The notes under the pieces are model-generated. The model made no database searches. It worked only from the letters and a program-made list of their open reading frames with translations, and was not told the DNA's origin. Positions 19,603 through 28,092 of a DNA stretch of 56,862 bases are shown here, one piece after another. Each line of letters opens with the position of its first letter. The stretch's first letter is position 1. The position numbers and the translations under genes are program-made. Source of the DNA: UBA1672 sp050633325 (GTDB taxonomy: Bacteria > Pseudomonadota > Alphaproteobacteria > Micavibrionales > Micavibrionaceae); contig JBOEGH010000019.1 of the NCBI GenBank assembly GCA_050633325.1, positions 1 to 56,862 on the forward strand, in the 5' to 3' direction.

Positions 19603-20451
19603 ATGGTACAAAGACCAAACATAAGCGTTTCTTTCAATGACAGAGGTGAACCACGTCAAGTTATGAAACTTGATGAGCTTTACGATACAAGCGAGGAAAC
19701 CCGTGATAAGCTAGCTGTTTTAATAGCAAATGTTATGGGTGATGCAGATGTTGACGAAGGTTTTGTGGGCCCTAACAAAAAAAAGGAAGACGCCGTAAAA
19801 AAGGTTGATCATCGTTTTGATGGGGATGCACGATATTTAACTGACGTTGTTCGCGGTAAGGTTATTATAGATAATGTTGACCAGCTTGAAACTATAATCG
19901 GCATTTTTAAAGACCCTGAATCAGACATACTAAAAGATGCTGGTGTTGAAGTCGTTCAAGAAAAAAACAATTTTGAAACACCTAAAGATTATACAGGATA
20001 TCGTGGATTATCATACAAATTGGCTATTCCAACGGGGGATGACAACAAACCACATATAGTGGAACTACAGATAGTTTCACAAGCTATGGAAATGGGTAAT
20101 GATACGACATTCATACTGGATAAAACTATAGATCCGGAAAATGACGATGCAGCAAACGACGCGCGCATGTCTATATACGATGGTACTCACTACCATAAAC
20201 GAATGGCCGAAAACCTGTATAGAAATGCAGCACGCGATTACAAGGCAGGAACTCGCGAAGACCCTAGCCTAACTGATGAAGAGCTTGAAACTGCTACTAA
20301 ACATTATGCAGTGTGTGTGTACTATAACTCTAAAATAGCACACGAAGAAGGGTATGATCGTTTCTTAATCGATAAAGAGAAACATGCATTTACTTCTGGT
20401 AAAGAAAAAGAACTTGTTGCACATATGGCAGATATTGGTGTAGAGCCATAA
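19603..20451 (+). CDS. RelA/SpoT-like nucleotidyltransferase domain protein
   Basis: A 282-residue cytoplasmic protein whose residues 60-165 follow the synthetase core of the RelA/SpoT fold: a basic entry (KKKEDAVKKVDHRFDGD), an Asp81 in LTDVVRGKVIID matching the catalytic 'DxxGxR' strand, the PKDYTGYRGLSY loop (residues 127-138) matching PKxxGYRSLH, and Glu154 in VELQIVSQ matching ExQIRT. There is no hydrolase, TGS or ACT domain, so it is not a long Rel protein. The entry pattern resembles divergent RelA/SpoT relatives linked to toxins or phage-borne genes more than housekeeping small alarmone synthetases. It heads a three-gene cassette with two small unknown genes. Whether it makes (p)ppGpp, modifies tRNA or acts otherwise cannot be told from the sequence. 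Confidence 0.7.
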   Translation: MVQRPNISVSFNDRGEPRQVMKLDELYDTSEETRDKLAVLIANVMGDADVDEGFVGPNKKKEDAVKKVDHRFDGDARYLTDVVRGKVIIDNVDQLETIIGIFKDPESDILKDAGVEVVQEKNNFETPKDYTGYRGLSYKLAIPTGDDNKPHIVELQIVSQAMEMGNDTTFILDKTIDPENDDAANDARMSIYDGTHYHKRMAENLYRNAARDYKAGTREDPSLTDEELETATKHYAVCVYYNSKIAHEEGYDRFLIDKEKHAFTSGKEKELVAHMADIGVEP

Positions 20452-20475
20452 ATAGAAACTAAATGGTAAAAGAAA

Positions 20476-20838
20476 ATGGCAGATAAAGAGTCAACAAACA
20501 CAGAATTATCAAAAGCATTTTCCGCGATCCCTAATGAGACCACTCGCTTTGGAGTTTGGGAAGGGGAAAATGATGTTCAACGTTTCATCAAGGTTATAGA
20601 ATCGTCTACAAGCCTTAGTACATCGTCGTCAATGCCGTGGATACCACGCAGTATTACAGAATATGATTTCACTCAAAGCCTTTGGGAACCCAAAGAAGAC
20701 TTGATGCAAATGATTAATAGTAGTGAATTCATGTTTTTTGACAGTCCTCAAGACTGCCAAAAAGCCATGATAGAGCATGTTAATGAACGCCTCAAATCAA
20801 CCGTAATTACACCGATACAAGAACTAGACGGGGCATAA
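20476..20838 (+). CDS. Unknown 120-residue protein of the RelA/SpoT-like cassette
   Basis: I do not recognise this protein. It is soluble, slightly acidic, has no signal peptide, and contains a Ser-rich stretch (ESSTSLSTSSSMPWIP, about residues 42-57) followed by helical segments. It lies 24 bp after the RelA/SpoT-like gene and 4 bp before the next small gene, so the three are one transcription unit. An antidote or accessory role for the upstream enzyme is possible purely from context. The ATG at 20476 is preceded by an A-rich stretch without a good ribosome binding site. Confidence 0.55.
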   Translation: MADKESTNTELSKAFSAIPNETTRFGVWEGENDVQRFIKVIESSTSLSTSSSMPWIPRSITEYDFTQSLWEPKEDLMQMINSSEFMFFDSPQDCQKAMIEHVNERLKSTVITPIQELDGA

Positions 20839-20842
20839 TAAA

Positions 20843-21076
20843 ATGCCATCAAAAGACAGGATCATTAATTATTACATCCTTGGTGACAGGCCTATTAAAA
20901 TTGTGTGCAGTATGATGGAAATCCCAATTTCCGCACAAATTTTAAACAGCAAGACAAAAGAATTCGTCCACGATCTGTCTCTCGTACCATTTATTACAAG
21001 CAGCGTGGACATACGCAAGATAGATGAAAATGATTTCCGTAATGCTTGCCTTGCGAAGGGTGTTAAACCTATTTAA
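20843..21076 (+). CDS. Unknown 77-residue protein of the RelA/SpoT-like cassette
   Basis: A small soluble protein with alternating hydrophobic residues (RIINYYILGDRPIKIVCSMM) suggesting a beta-rich N-terminal half and a helical end. No family recognised. It starts 4 bp after the stop of the 120-residue gene and is the last gene of the cassette, ending 20 bp before the convergent alaS stop codon. Size and position would fit an antitoxin or immunity-like partner, which is inference only. Confidence 0.5.
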   Translation: MPSKDRIINYYILGDRPIKIVCSMMEIPISAQILNSKTKEFVHDLSLVPFITSSVDIRKIDENDFRNACLAKGVKPI

Positions 21077-21096
21077 CCCCCTCACCTGACATCCGG

Positions 21097-23778
21097 CTAT
21101 CCTGCCAAATGCTTTTCAATCGCCGTAACAGCATCATTTGCCGCACCCGCATCAGGTCCACCGGCCTGCGCCATATCAGGGCGACCACCGCCACCCTTAC
21201 CACCCAGCGCAGCAGAACCAACACGAACCAGATCAACCGCACTTATATTAGCAGTAAGATCAGAAGTAACCCCAACAACAATGGATGCTTTACCCTCGTT
21301 CGTGGAAATCAACACAACCACTCCTGATTCCAGTTGCGTCTTTAAGTCATCCGCCATTGGTTTTAAGTCTTTTGCAGGAAAACCATCCAACACACGGCCA
21401 GAGAATTTAATACCAGAAATTTCCTTAATATCAGAATCATCAGTCTCTGTTCCTTGCTTACGACGTTGCGCAGAAATTTGTTTTTGCAGTCTTTTATTAT
21501 CTGCAATCAATTCATCAGCAACATTACCAACAACATCCGGCAAATCTGCGCCTAATGAAGAAAGTTCCTCACGTAAACGTGTATTTTCATTAACCAGACG
21601 ATCCAACACATCTTGTATCTTTTGTGTTTCCTCTGCCTCATAAAGATCAACACGATCACCTGTTACGGCCTCTATACGGCGAATACCAGATGCCAAAGCC
21701 CCCTCCGAGGTGATTTTGAATTTACCTATATCACCTGTACGATTAACATGTGTACCACCGCAAAGCTCGATCGAAAATGCACGGCCGTCTTTTTCGCTGC
21801 CCATTGTTACAACGCGAACTTCATCGTCATATTTCTCGCCGAATAAAGCCATTGCACCGCTTTCACGTGCCTCATCAATCGGCATAACACGGGTAATAAC
21901 CTCAGTGTTTCCTTGTATTTCGGCGTTAACGATGCTTTCCACCTCTGCCAATTGATCTGCTGTAATCGGGTTGGGTTGAGAAACGTCAAAACGTGTTCTG
22001 TTGTGATCTTGCAATGATCCTTTTTGCGCAACATGATCACCCAGAACTTGGCGCAGCGCCTCATGTAACAAGTGTGTAGCAGAATGATTTGATTTAATTT
22101 GAGCACGCCTAGGTGACACATTTAATGTAATATCATCGCCTATTGAAATTCCGTCTTCATTTTGAACGACAACCATGTGAACATGCAACTTACCTAACTT
22201 CTTAAGTGTCGCATCAACTAGAAATCCGCGCCCTGACTGGAGGCTAGCATTACCTCTATCACCAACTTGACCACCGCTTTCGGCATAGAAGGGTGTTTGA
22301 TTTGTAATGACATACCCTTCTTCACCTTCTTGAAGTGTATCTACACGCTTACCATACTTAACAAGTGCTACGACCTTGGCTTCTGCGCTATCCTTATCAT
22401 AACCAAGGAATTCAGTCGCACCTACTTCGTCCAGAATATCAAACCAAATTTTTTCATTCGCTTCGCCACCTGCACCACTCCACGCGGCACGAGCCTTTGC
22501 CTTTTGTTCTGCCATTGCGCTATCAAAAGCATCCGTGTCTACGTCAATATTCTTGGCACGCAAAGCATCCTGTGTAAGATCAAGAGGAAAACCAAAAGTA
22601 TCATAAAGCTTAAACGCAACCGCGCCCGGGAATTTATCGCCCTCATCAATATTATCAGTTTCCTGATCTAGCATTTTTAACCCACGATCAAGCATCGCCT
22701 TAAAACGATTTTCTTCAGTCTCTAAAGTTTGCTTAATCAAGCTTTCTGCACGTTTTAATTCAGGGTAAGCATCACCCATTTTACCAATCAGCGTTGGGAA
22801 TAACTTATGCATCAATGGATCTTGTGCACCCAAAAGATGTGCATGACGCATACCACGGCGCATAATACGACGTAGGACATAACCGCGCCCCTCATTGCTT
22901 GGCATCACGCCATCGGCCAATAAAAACGAACATGCACGCAAGTGATCGGCTATTACCTTATGTGATGCTGCCATATCACCATCTGCCTCAACAGAGGTAA
23001 GATCCGCGCTGTGTTCAATAAGGTCACGCATAATATCAATATCATAATTGTTATTAGACCCCATTAATGTCGCTACTATACGCTCTAACCCCATACCTGT
23101 ATCTACACTTTGCGCAGGAAGATCGATACGAGTGTCAGCATCTATTTGCTCATACTGCATAAAGACGTTATTCCAAATCTCTATAAAACGATCTCCGTCT
23201 TCTTCCGGGCTTCCAGGCGGGCCACCCCATATATGCTCACCATGGTCGTAGAAAATCTCCGTACAAGGGCCACAAGGGCCTGTGTCACCCATACGCCAAA
23301 AATTATCATCTGTCGCGATACGAATTATCTTATGATCATCAAACCCCGTTACTTTTTTCCAGATCACGGCAGCTTCTTCGTCTGTACTATGTACCGTTAC
23401 GCATAACTTTTCAGGATTAAGGGCAAAGTTTTTCGTAACCATTTCCCATGCGAAGGCGATTGCATCTTCTTTAAAGTAATCGCCGAAACTGAAATTACCC
23501 AACATTTCAAAGAAAGTATGGTGACGCGCAGTATATCCTACATTCTCAAGGTCATTATGCTTTCCACCTGCACGAACACATTTCTGTGATGTGGTAGCAC
23601 GGCTATATGGGCGTTTTTCTTTACCTGTGAAAACGTCTTTGAATTGTACCATACCCGCATTTGTAAACATCAAAGTCGGATCGTTATGTGGGACAAGCGA
23701 AGAAGAAGAAACAATCGTATGATCGTTTTTCTCAAAAAAACCTAAAAATTCACTACGCACGTCATTGACTGTTTTCAT
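21097..23778 (-). CDS. alaS: Alanyl-tRNA synthetase
   Basis: Full-length (893 residues) class II synthetase charging tRNA-Ala. The catalytic domain opens with the motif region RSEFLGFFEKNDHTIV...LVPHNDPTLMFTNAGM; the editing domain shows NHSATHLLHEAL (zinc HxxxH) and the distal zinc ligands in ELCGGTHVNRTGDIG; the C-terminal region (about 730-893) holds the coiled coil and the glycine-rich GSAALGGKGGGGRPDMAQAGG segment typical of AlaRS. Start ATG 23778 lies 46 bp from the divergent hisN start. Nothing unusual. Confidence 0.97.
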   Translation of the reverse strand: MKTVNDVRSEFLGFFEKNDHTIVSSSSLVPHNDPTLMFTNAGMVQFKDVFTGKEKRPYSRATTSQKCVRAGGKHNDLENVGYTARHHTFFEMLGNFSFGDYFKEDAIAFAWEMVTKNFALNPEKLCVTVHSTDEEAAVIWKKVTGFDDHKIIRIATDDNFWRMGDTGPCGPCTEIFYDHGEHIWGGPPGSPEEDGDRFIEIWNNVFMQYEQIDADTRIDLPAQSVDTGMGLERIVATLMGSNNNYDIDIMRDLIEHSADLTSVEADGDMAASHKVIADHLRACSFLLADGVMPSNEGRGYVLRRIMRRGMRHAHLLGAQDPLMHKLFPTLIGKMGDAYPELKRAESLIKQTLETEENRFKAMLDRGLKMLDQETDNIDEGDKFPGAVAFKLYDTFGFPLDLTQDALRAKNIDVDTDAFDSAMAEQKAKARAAWSGAGGEANEKIWFDILDEVGATEFLGYDKDSAEAKVVALVKYGKRVDTLQEGEEGYVITNQTPFYAESGGQVGDRGNASLQSGRGFLVDATLKKLGKLHVHMVVVQNEDGISIGDDITLNVSPRRAQIKSNHSATHLLHEALRQVLGDHVAQKGSLQDHNRTRFDVSQPNPITADQLAEVESIVNAEIQGNTEVITRVMPIDEARESGAMALFGEKYDDEVRVVTMGSEKDGRAFSIELCGGTHVNRTGDIGKFKITSEGALASGIRRIEAVTGDRVDLYEAEETQKIQDVLDRLVNENTRLREELSSLGADLPDVVGNVADELIADNKRLQKQISAQRRKQGTETDDSDIKEISGIKFSGRVLDGFPAKDLKPMADDLKTQLESGVVVLISTNEGKASIVVGVTSDLTANISAVDLVRVGSAALGGKGGGGRPDMAQAGGPDAGAANDAVTAIEKHLAG

Positions 23779-23824
23779 TGCTTCACTCTATTCTTCTTAT
23801 TACTTACGTTTAGGAGATATATTT

Positions 23825-24604
23825 ATGGACGAATTTGTAGCACTTGCCAATAGGATGGCGGACACAGCAGGTAAAATTATTCAAAAATATTACCGCCAAC
23901 CATTCGATATAGATAAAAAAGAGGATAACAGCCCCGTTACAATCGCCGATCGTGAGGTGGAAGCAACCCTTCGTGAGATGATAGCAAAAGAACGACCAGA
24001 TGATGGAATATTTGGTGAAGAGTATGGACGTATAGAAAGTGAAAGTGGCTTTACATGGGTGATTGACCCGATAGACGGCACCAAATCATTTATGATAGGT
24101 AGGCCAACATTTGGAACTTTAATCGCATTATGTGAGGGGAGCATACCCAAAATAGGAATAATAGATCAACCAATCCTAAAAGAACGTTGGGTTGGGGTTG
24201 AAGGCAAACAAACCACAATGAACGGTAACCCAATTCAAACATGTAATTGCAAAGATTTTGATGATGCAAGGATCGGCAGTACAACACCAATGATGTTTGA
24301 TAAGCTGGAAGACTATAACCGCGCCTACCATATCTTTGAACAAGGAACATCCAAAATGGTATGGGGCGGAGATTGTTATATGTACGGCTTAATCGCAAGC
24401 GGTTACATGGACGCTGCTTTCGAACAAAACCTATCACCATATGATTTCGCGGCTCTGGTCCCTGTTATAAAAGGGGCTGGTGGTCACATAAGTGATTGGC
24501 GTGGTAATGATCTTACCCTTAATTCAGCAGGAAAAGTCATCGCATGCGGTGATCCTGACTTGTGGCCAATATTAGAGCGCATAATCCTTAAATCACCTTA
24601 TTAG
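23825..24604 (+). CDS. hisN: Histidinol-phosphatase, inositol monophosphatase family
   Basis: A 259-residue Mg-dependent phosphatase; the alphaproteobacterial member of this family that dephosphorylates histidinol phosphate. Start ATG 23825 was chosen because AGGAG stands eight bases upstream; an in-frame TTG at 23765 lies inside the divergent alaS gene and is rejected. Metal-binding motifs are present: the Glu of GEEYG (residues about 64-68), VIDPIDGTKSFMIGRP (about 79-94) and the C-terminal WGGDCYMYGLIASGYMDAAFE. The GTKSF segment fits HisN better than inositol monophosphatase proper, but SuhB/CysQ-type activity cannot be excluded. Confidence 0.85.
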   Translation: MDEFVALANRMADTAGKIIQKYYRQPFDIDKKEDNSPVTIADREVEATLREMIAKERPDDGIFGEEYGRIESESGFTWVIDPIDGTKSFMIGRPTFGTLIALCEGSIPKIGIIDQPILKERWVGVEGKQTTMNGNPIQTCNCKDFDDARIGSTTPMMFDKLEDYNRAYHIFEQGTSKMVWGGDCYMYGLIASGYMDAAFEQNLSPYDFAALVPVIKGAGGHISDWRGNDLTLNSAGKVIACGDPDLWPILERIILKSPY

Positions 24605-24613
24605 GACTTCAAA

Positions 24614-25081
24614 ATGACCAATGAAGAACAAGAAAAGCAGCTAGAAGAAAAAGCACTTAAGAATATTGATAAAAATGGTTGTCATATCATCCATATTACT
24701 GAAGATGAGGACTCTCCTTCTTTCACATATTCTATAGGTATTCAAAAATGCACCAACAGTCCTGAAATTATAATAACCGGACTTGATAGTGATACCTCAC
24801 ACTTTCTAATAAACGAGTATAATTACCGCATCAAGGATGGAGAAAAATTCGAAGCAGATAAATTCTATGACGAGTTTTTAGATGAGGTAAAAGTAACATT
24901 CAAAGAAGTGGAGCTTAAGCACTATCCCGATTATTTTGGCTGGGCGAACTGGCTATATAAAGGTGATGATTTCAAAGTATTACACATGATATGGCCGGAT
25001 ACTAACGGTGCATGGCCATGGGAAAAGAAAGCATCAAAAGATTATCGTTGGCATATGCCGCCGCTTTACGCACGTAAGTAA
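24614..25081 (+). CDS. DUF4262 domain-containing protein
   Basis: A 155-residue soluble protein. The middle follows the DUF4262 pattern: GCHIIHITEDEDSPSFTYSIGI, the segment SPEIIITGLDSDTSHFLIN, and the C-terminal ...HYPDYFGWANWLYKG...HMIWPDTNGAWPWE. The family is of unknown function. It begins 9 bp after hisN with AGGA a few bases upstream, so it is likely co-transcribed, and converges with the lytic transglycosylase gene. Confidence 0.8.
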   Translation: MTNEEQEKQLEEKALKNIDKNGCHIIHITEDEDSPSFTYSIGIQKCTNSPEIIITGLDSDTSHFLINEYNYRIKDGEKFEADKFYDEFLDEVKVTFKEVELKHYPDYFGWANWLYKGDDFKVLHMIWPDTNGAWPWEKKASKDYRWHMPPLYARK

Positions 25082-25089
25082 TCATTAAT

Positions 25090-27072
25090 TTACTGATTAG
25101 CAGCCAATTTATACGGGTATTCCGCCTGCATTACATGTGCATATTTCGGTGATTTGCCATTCGCGAGGGCAGTAAGGCTTGGCAATTTAAGACCTGCACG
25201 CAAACGATATATCCAATAATTAGACATTACACGCTCTACATAATCTCTGGTCTCATGCACAGGCATCATTTCTATGAATAACAAAGGATCTTTGTTGTCG
25301 CCCATCCTCTTTCGCCATTTAAGCAAATTACCCGGACCCGCATTATATGAAACAAGCAAAGAAACAACGTCGCCCTTAACATATCTGCCATTAAGAAGAT
25401 ATTCTATGTAATCCTGACCGACCTTCATATTCATTTCGGGAAGGCGCAATTTGGACATATTTAAATCTTCAGGATATTTTTTGGTATCGGCAACATATTG
25501 TGCCGTTTTTGGCATTATCTGCATAAGACCTATCGCACCGCTATAACTTGTGGCTTGTAGGTTAAAACGAGATTCTTGACGAATAACCGCATGAACAAGT
25601 GCCGGATCAACACGATAACCATCTTGTGGTGACCACGGACTAACCGGATATAGGGCACTGTCATAATATTTATTTTTACCACGCTTAACCATATTGCCAA
25701 GCCGTAGAGCAACACCGGGAAGGCCAACATGCGATGCATAAGCCAAGACCGCGCGTGATAGGTCAATATTCTTTTTATAATCTAAACGCATCAACTCAGA
25801 TTCGGCCAAATCATATTGACCTGCAGCAACCAAAGAATATACCCGTTTACCTATATCATGGCTTAGGATAAGGGTTTCATGTTCATCATTATATTCAGGA
25901 ACTTCCCAGTTAAAATCCAGATCCTGCCCCAGTTTATGCTTTGCCATCAGACCATAAAATGTTCTTGAATGCTTAGCCGCCTTAACCAAAGATAAATTAT
26001 AAGATCTTTTATCACCTAATTTATCATAACTACGCGCCGCCCAAAACAGCCCCGCAGAAGACATCCATCCTGATGCGTATGCAGAATTACCAGTCTTTTC
26101 GAAATAAGCCGCAGCAGTGGAAAAATTTCCCATTTGCCAAGATGCCAGACCAGCTATCCATCCTGCATGAGGAACGTATTTACCTGACCTATCCGCACTT
26201 TTAGCTGCAAGCTTATATGCAGATTCAAAACGACCGCGATAAAGAAAGCTGGCCGCAATCTTGGACTGAATTTTATCGTGACTGACTTTATCGATGAATG
26301 ATCTGGCCGGAGAGTCTTTGAAATATGTTAATGCCACTAATGGCCCTTTAGAACGTATAAGTGAAGTAACATTTTTTGAAAGAGCACTCTCTGCTTCTCT
26401 TTGATCGTCTGTAAGGCTGGTTTTGCTTATGTATCTTTTAGGATGATAGATAGTAGGCTCATTAATCTGTGACAAAACCCTGCCGGTGCGAGCCTTAACA
26501 ACGGTTTCCTCACTATCATTAACCTGCTTGGACAGAGCCATCTTATATATGTTTTTAGCACCCGGATAATCAGAATATTCTGCCATCCAATTTTTAAGCT
26601 CTGAAAACTTAGAGGTATAAGAAGGATGCATATAACGTTGGTATAAAACGTGTCCCAACAATCTTTTATCACGTACTTTATTTAAAAGATCATCTGCCAA
26701 ATCCATGTTACCAACGGCTTGAGCTTCAAATATCTTAGCGTATATTTTTGATTGCTCTCCTGATAGAGCAACATAGCCATTAGAATATGTTTTACCTTTA
26801 TTTACACCAGAAATTATATCAGTGGAAAACAAGCTCGCCAAGTTCAGCGTCATCGATTCAAAGGTAACCTTACCCGTTACATCAAGACTTGATTCTGTAA
26901 TATTATATGGCTTTACAGAAGGAATAGGAACAATAGACCCATCAAGCAAGACTGGCTTCTGCGTTGGGATAGGCAACCGTTCTGCCGCCTGCACAGGCAG
27001 CAGTAAAATACCCATCATCAAAGCGCTAACACCAAAGTGTGCACTTTTCTTTACAACGTAACTTATGTTCAT
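25090..27072 (-). CDS. Soluble lytic murein transglycosylase
   Basis: A 660-residue periplasmic enzyme that cleaves the glycan backbone of peptidoglycan to 1,6-anhydromuramic products. Signal peptide at residues 1-30 (hydrophobic core FGVSALMMGILLLPVQAA). Residues about 90-460 form an all-helical superhelix with TPR-like segments (e.g. AASFLYRGRFESAYKLAAKS). The C-terminal SLT domain has the catalytic Glu in VIRQESRFNLQATSYSGAIG, then LMQIMPKTAQYVA and LVSYNAGPGNLLKW. Organisation and length match Slt70. Part of a cluster of wall-active genes with PBP1A, VanX-type dipeptidase and alanine racemase. Confidence 0.92.
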   Translation of the reverse strand: MNISYVVKKSAHFGVSALMMGILLLPVQAAERLPIPTQKPVLLDGSIVPIPSVKPYNITESSLDVTGKVTFESMTLNLASLFSTDIISGVNKGKTYSNGYVALSGEQSKIYAKIFEAQAVGNMDLADDLLNKVRDKRLLGHVLYQRYMHPSYTSKFSELKNWMAEYSDYPGAKNIYKMALSKQVNDSEETVVKARTGRVLSQINEPTIYHPKRYISKTSLTDDQREAESALSKNVTSLIRSKGPLVALTYFKDSPARSFIDKVSHDKIQSKIAASFLYRGRFESAYKLAAKSADRSGKYVPHAGWIAGLASWQMGNFSTAAAYFEKTGNSAYASGWMSSAGLFWAARSYDKLGDKRSYNLSLVKAAKHSRTFYGLMAKHKLGQDLDFNWEVPEYNDEHETLILSHDIGKRVYSLVAAGQYDLAESELMRLDYKKNIDLSRAVLAYASHVGLPGVALRLGNMVKRGKNKYYDSALYPVSPWSPQDGYRVDPALVHAVIRQESRFNLQATSYSGAIGLMQIMPKTAQYVADTKKYPEDLNMSKLRLPEMNMKVGQDYIEYLLNGRYVKGDVVSLLVSYNAGPGNLLKWRKRMGDNKDPLLFIEMMPVHETRDYVERVMSNYWIYRLRAGLKLPSLTALANGKSPKYAHVMQAEYPYKLAANQ

Positions 27073-27137
27073 AATGCAGGGATAAATACACAGATATATG
27101 CCTGATGTCCAGACTTTTATTGAGTTATGTAAATCAT

Positions 27138-28007
27138 CTAGTTTTTAAGCAAGCCTTGCAGCATCAACATATCTGCCCAAACTGATCTTTTCTGCAAAGG
27201 AGTTTTTAGCAAATAAGATGGATGATAAGTAACTAAAGACTTGATATCACCGCTGTCGCTTTGTTCTAAACCATCTGTTTGTACAGAGTAATCATGCCAA
27301 GTTTTACGCAATCGGGACAAGCTCTCTGACTTACCAAGTAATGATTTGGCAGCTACCCCACCGAAAAACAAAATTATCTCCGGTTGAACCAGTTGAATAT
27401 GTCGCTCAATGAATGGAAGACTAACTTCAATTTCAGCTGGGCTGGGTGTACGATTACCCGGTGGTCGCCAATTTAATACATTTGAAATATATACTGACCT
27501 CTTGGGGTCATCACCATCGCGGCTTAGCCCTATGCATCCGATAATTTTATCTAACAATACGCCTGTACTCCCTGAAAATGGTTTACCTAATCGATCATCA
27601 TCCGCGCCGGGAGCATCACCAACAATCATGATAGTTGCGTTCGAATTACCATCAGAAAACACCATATTCGTCGCTGTTTTTTTAATCGCAATACCATCAA
27701 ATTCTATAATAGCTTTTCGTAATTCTTCTAATGTTGATGCACTGCGAGCGCATTTCACAGCCTCTGCATATGCATCTGATGCACCCAAGAACTTAGGCGC
27801 AGAATCCATTTGACGCGCTGCCGATTGTGCGGCTGACATTGGTGAAGCGGGTGAAGAAACATAACCCTCAGCAGCCAAGGGCACCGAAGCTAAATCAGGA
27901 ACGACGGTACGGTCTATTACGTCATCAAACACAACATCGCATACGCCATTATCAACATACCATTCCAGAGCAGTCAGGAGCTCTTTTTGCGTCACTGCGT
28001 TTTCCAA
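27138..28007 (-). CDS. Uracil-DNA glycosylase, family 4-like, without Fe-S ligands
   Basis: A 289-residue base-excision enzyme. Motif A is GDAPGADDDRLGKPFSGSTG (residues 130-149), motif B is TYHPSYLLKT near the C-terminus, and VYISNVLNWRPPGNRTPS is the family signature. The four cysteines that hold the 4Fe-4S cluster in family 4 enzymes align here with Phe103, Ile106, Trp180 and Ser196, so the cluster is probably absent. Residues 1-80 are an Ala/Ser/Pro-rich, poorly conserved extension. The start is TTG 28007, supported by AGGGA about eight bases upstream and by the absence of a nearby ATG. Confidence 0.82.
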   Translation of the reverse strand: MENAVTQKELLTALEWYVDNGVCDVVFDDVIDRTVVPDLASVPLAAEGYVSSPASPMSAAQSAARQMDSAPKFLGASDAYAEAVKCARSASTLEELRKAIIEFDGIAIKKTATNMVFSDGNSNATIMIVGDAPGADDDRLGKPFSGSTGVLLDKIIGCIGLSRDGDDPKRSVYISNVLNWRPPGNRTPSPAEIEVSLPFIERHIQLVQPEIILFFGGVAAKSLLGKSESLSRLRKTWHDYSVQTDGLEQSDSGDIKSLVTYHPSYLLKTPLQKRSVWADMLMLQGLLKN

Positions 28008-28092
28008 GGCTATTTCCCTGTTTTGTTAAGAGATTTTCATATAAAATTAAGGTAGAATAGTTAAAAGAAAAAGAAAAGAGGAGAATCCATAT

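Noticed and set aside
23765..23824. N-terminal extension of hisN from TTG 23765
   Set aside because: It would run into the alaS start and lacks the AGGAG that precedes ATG 23825.
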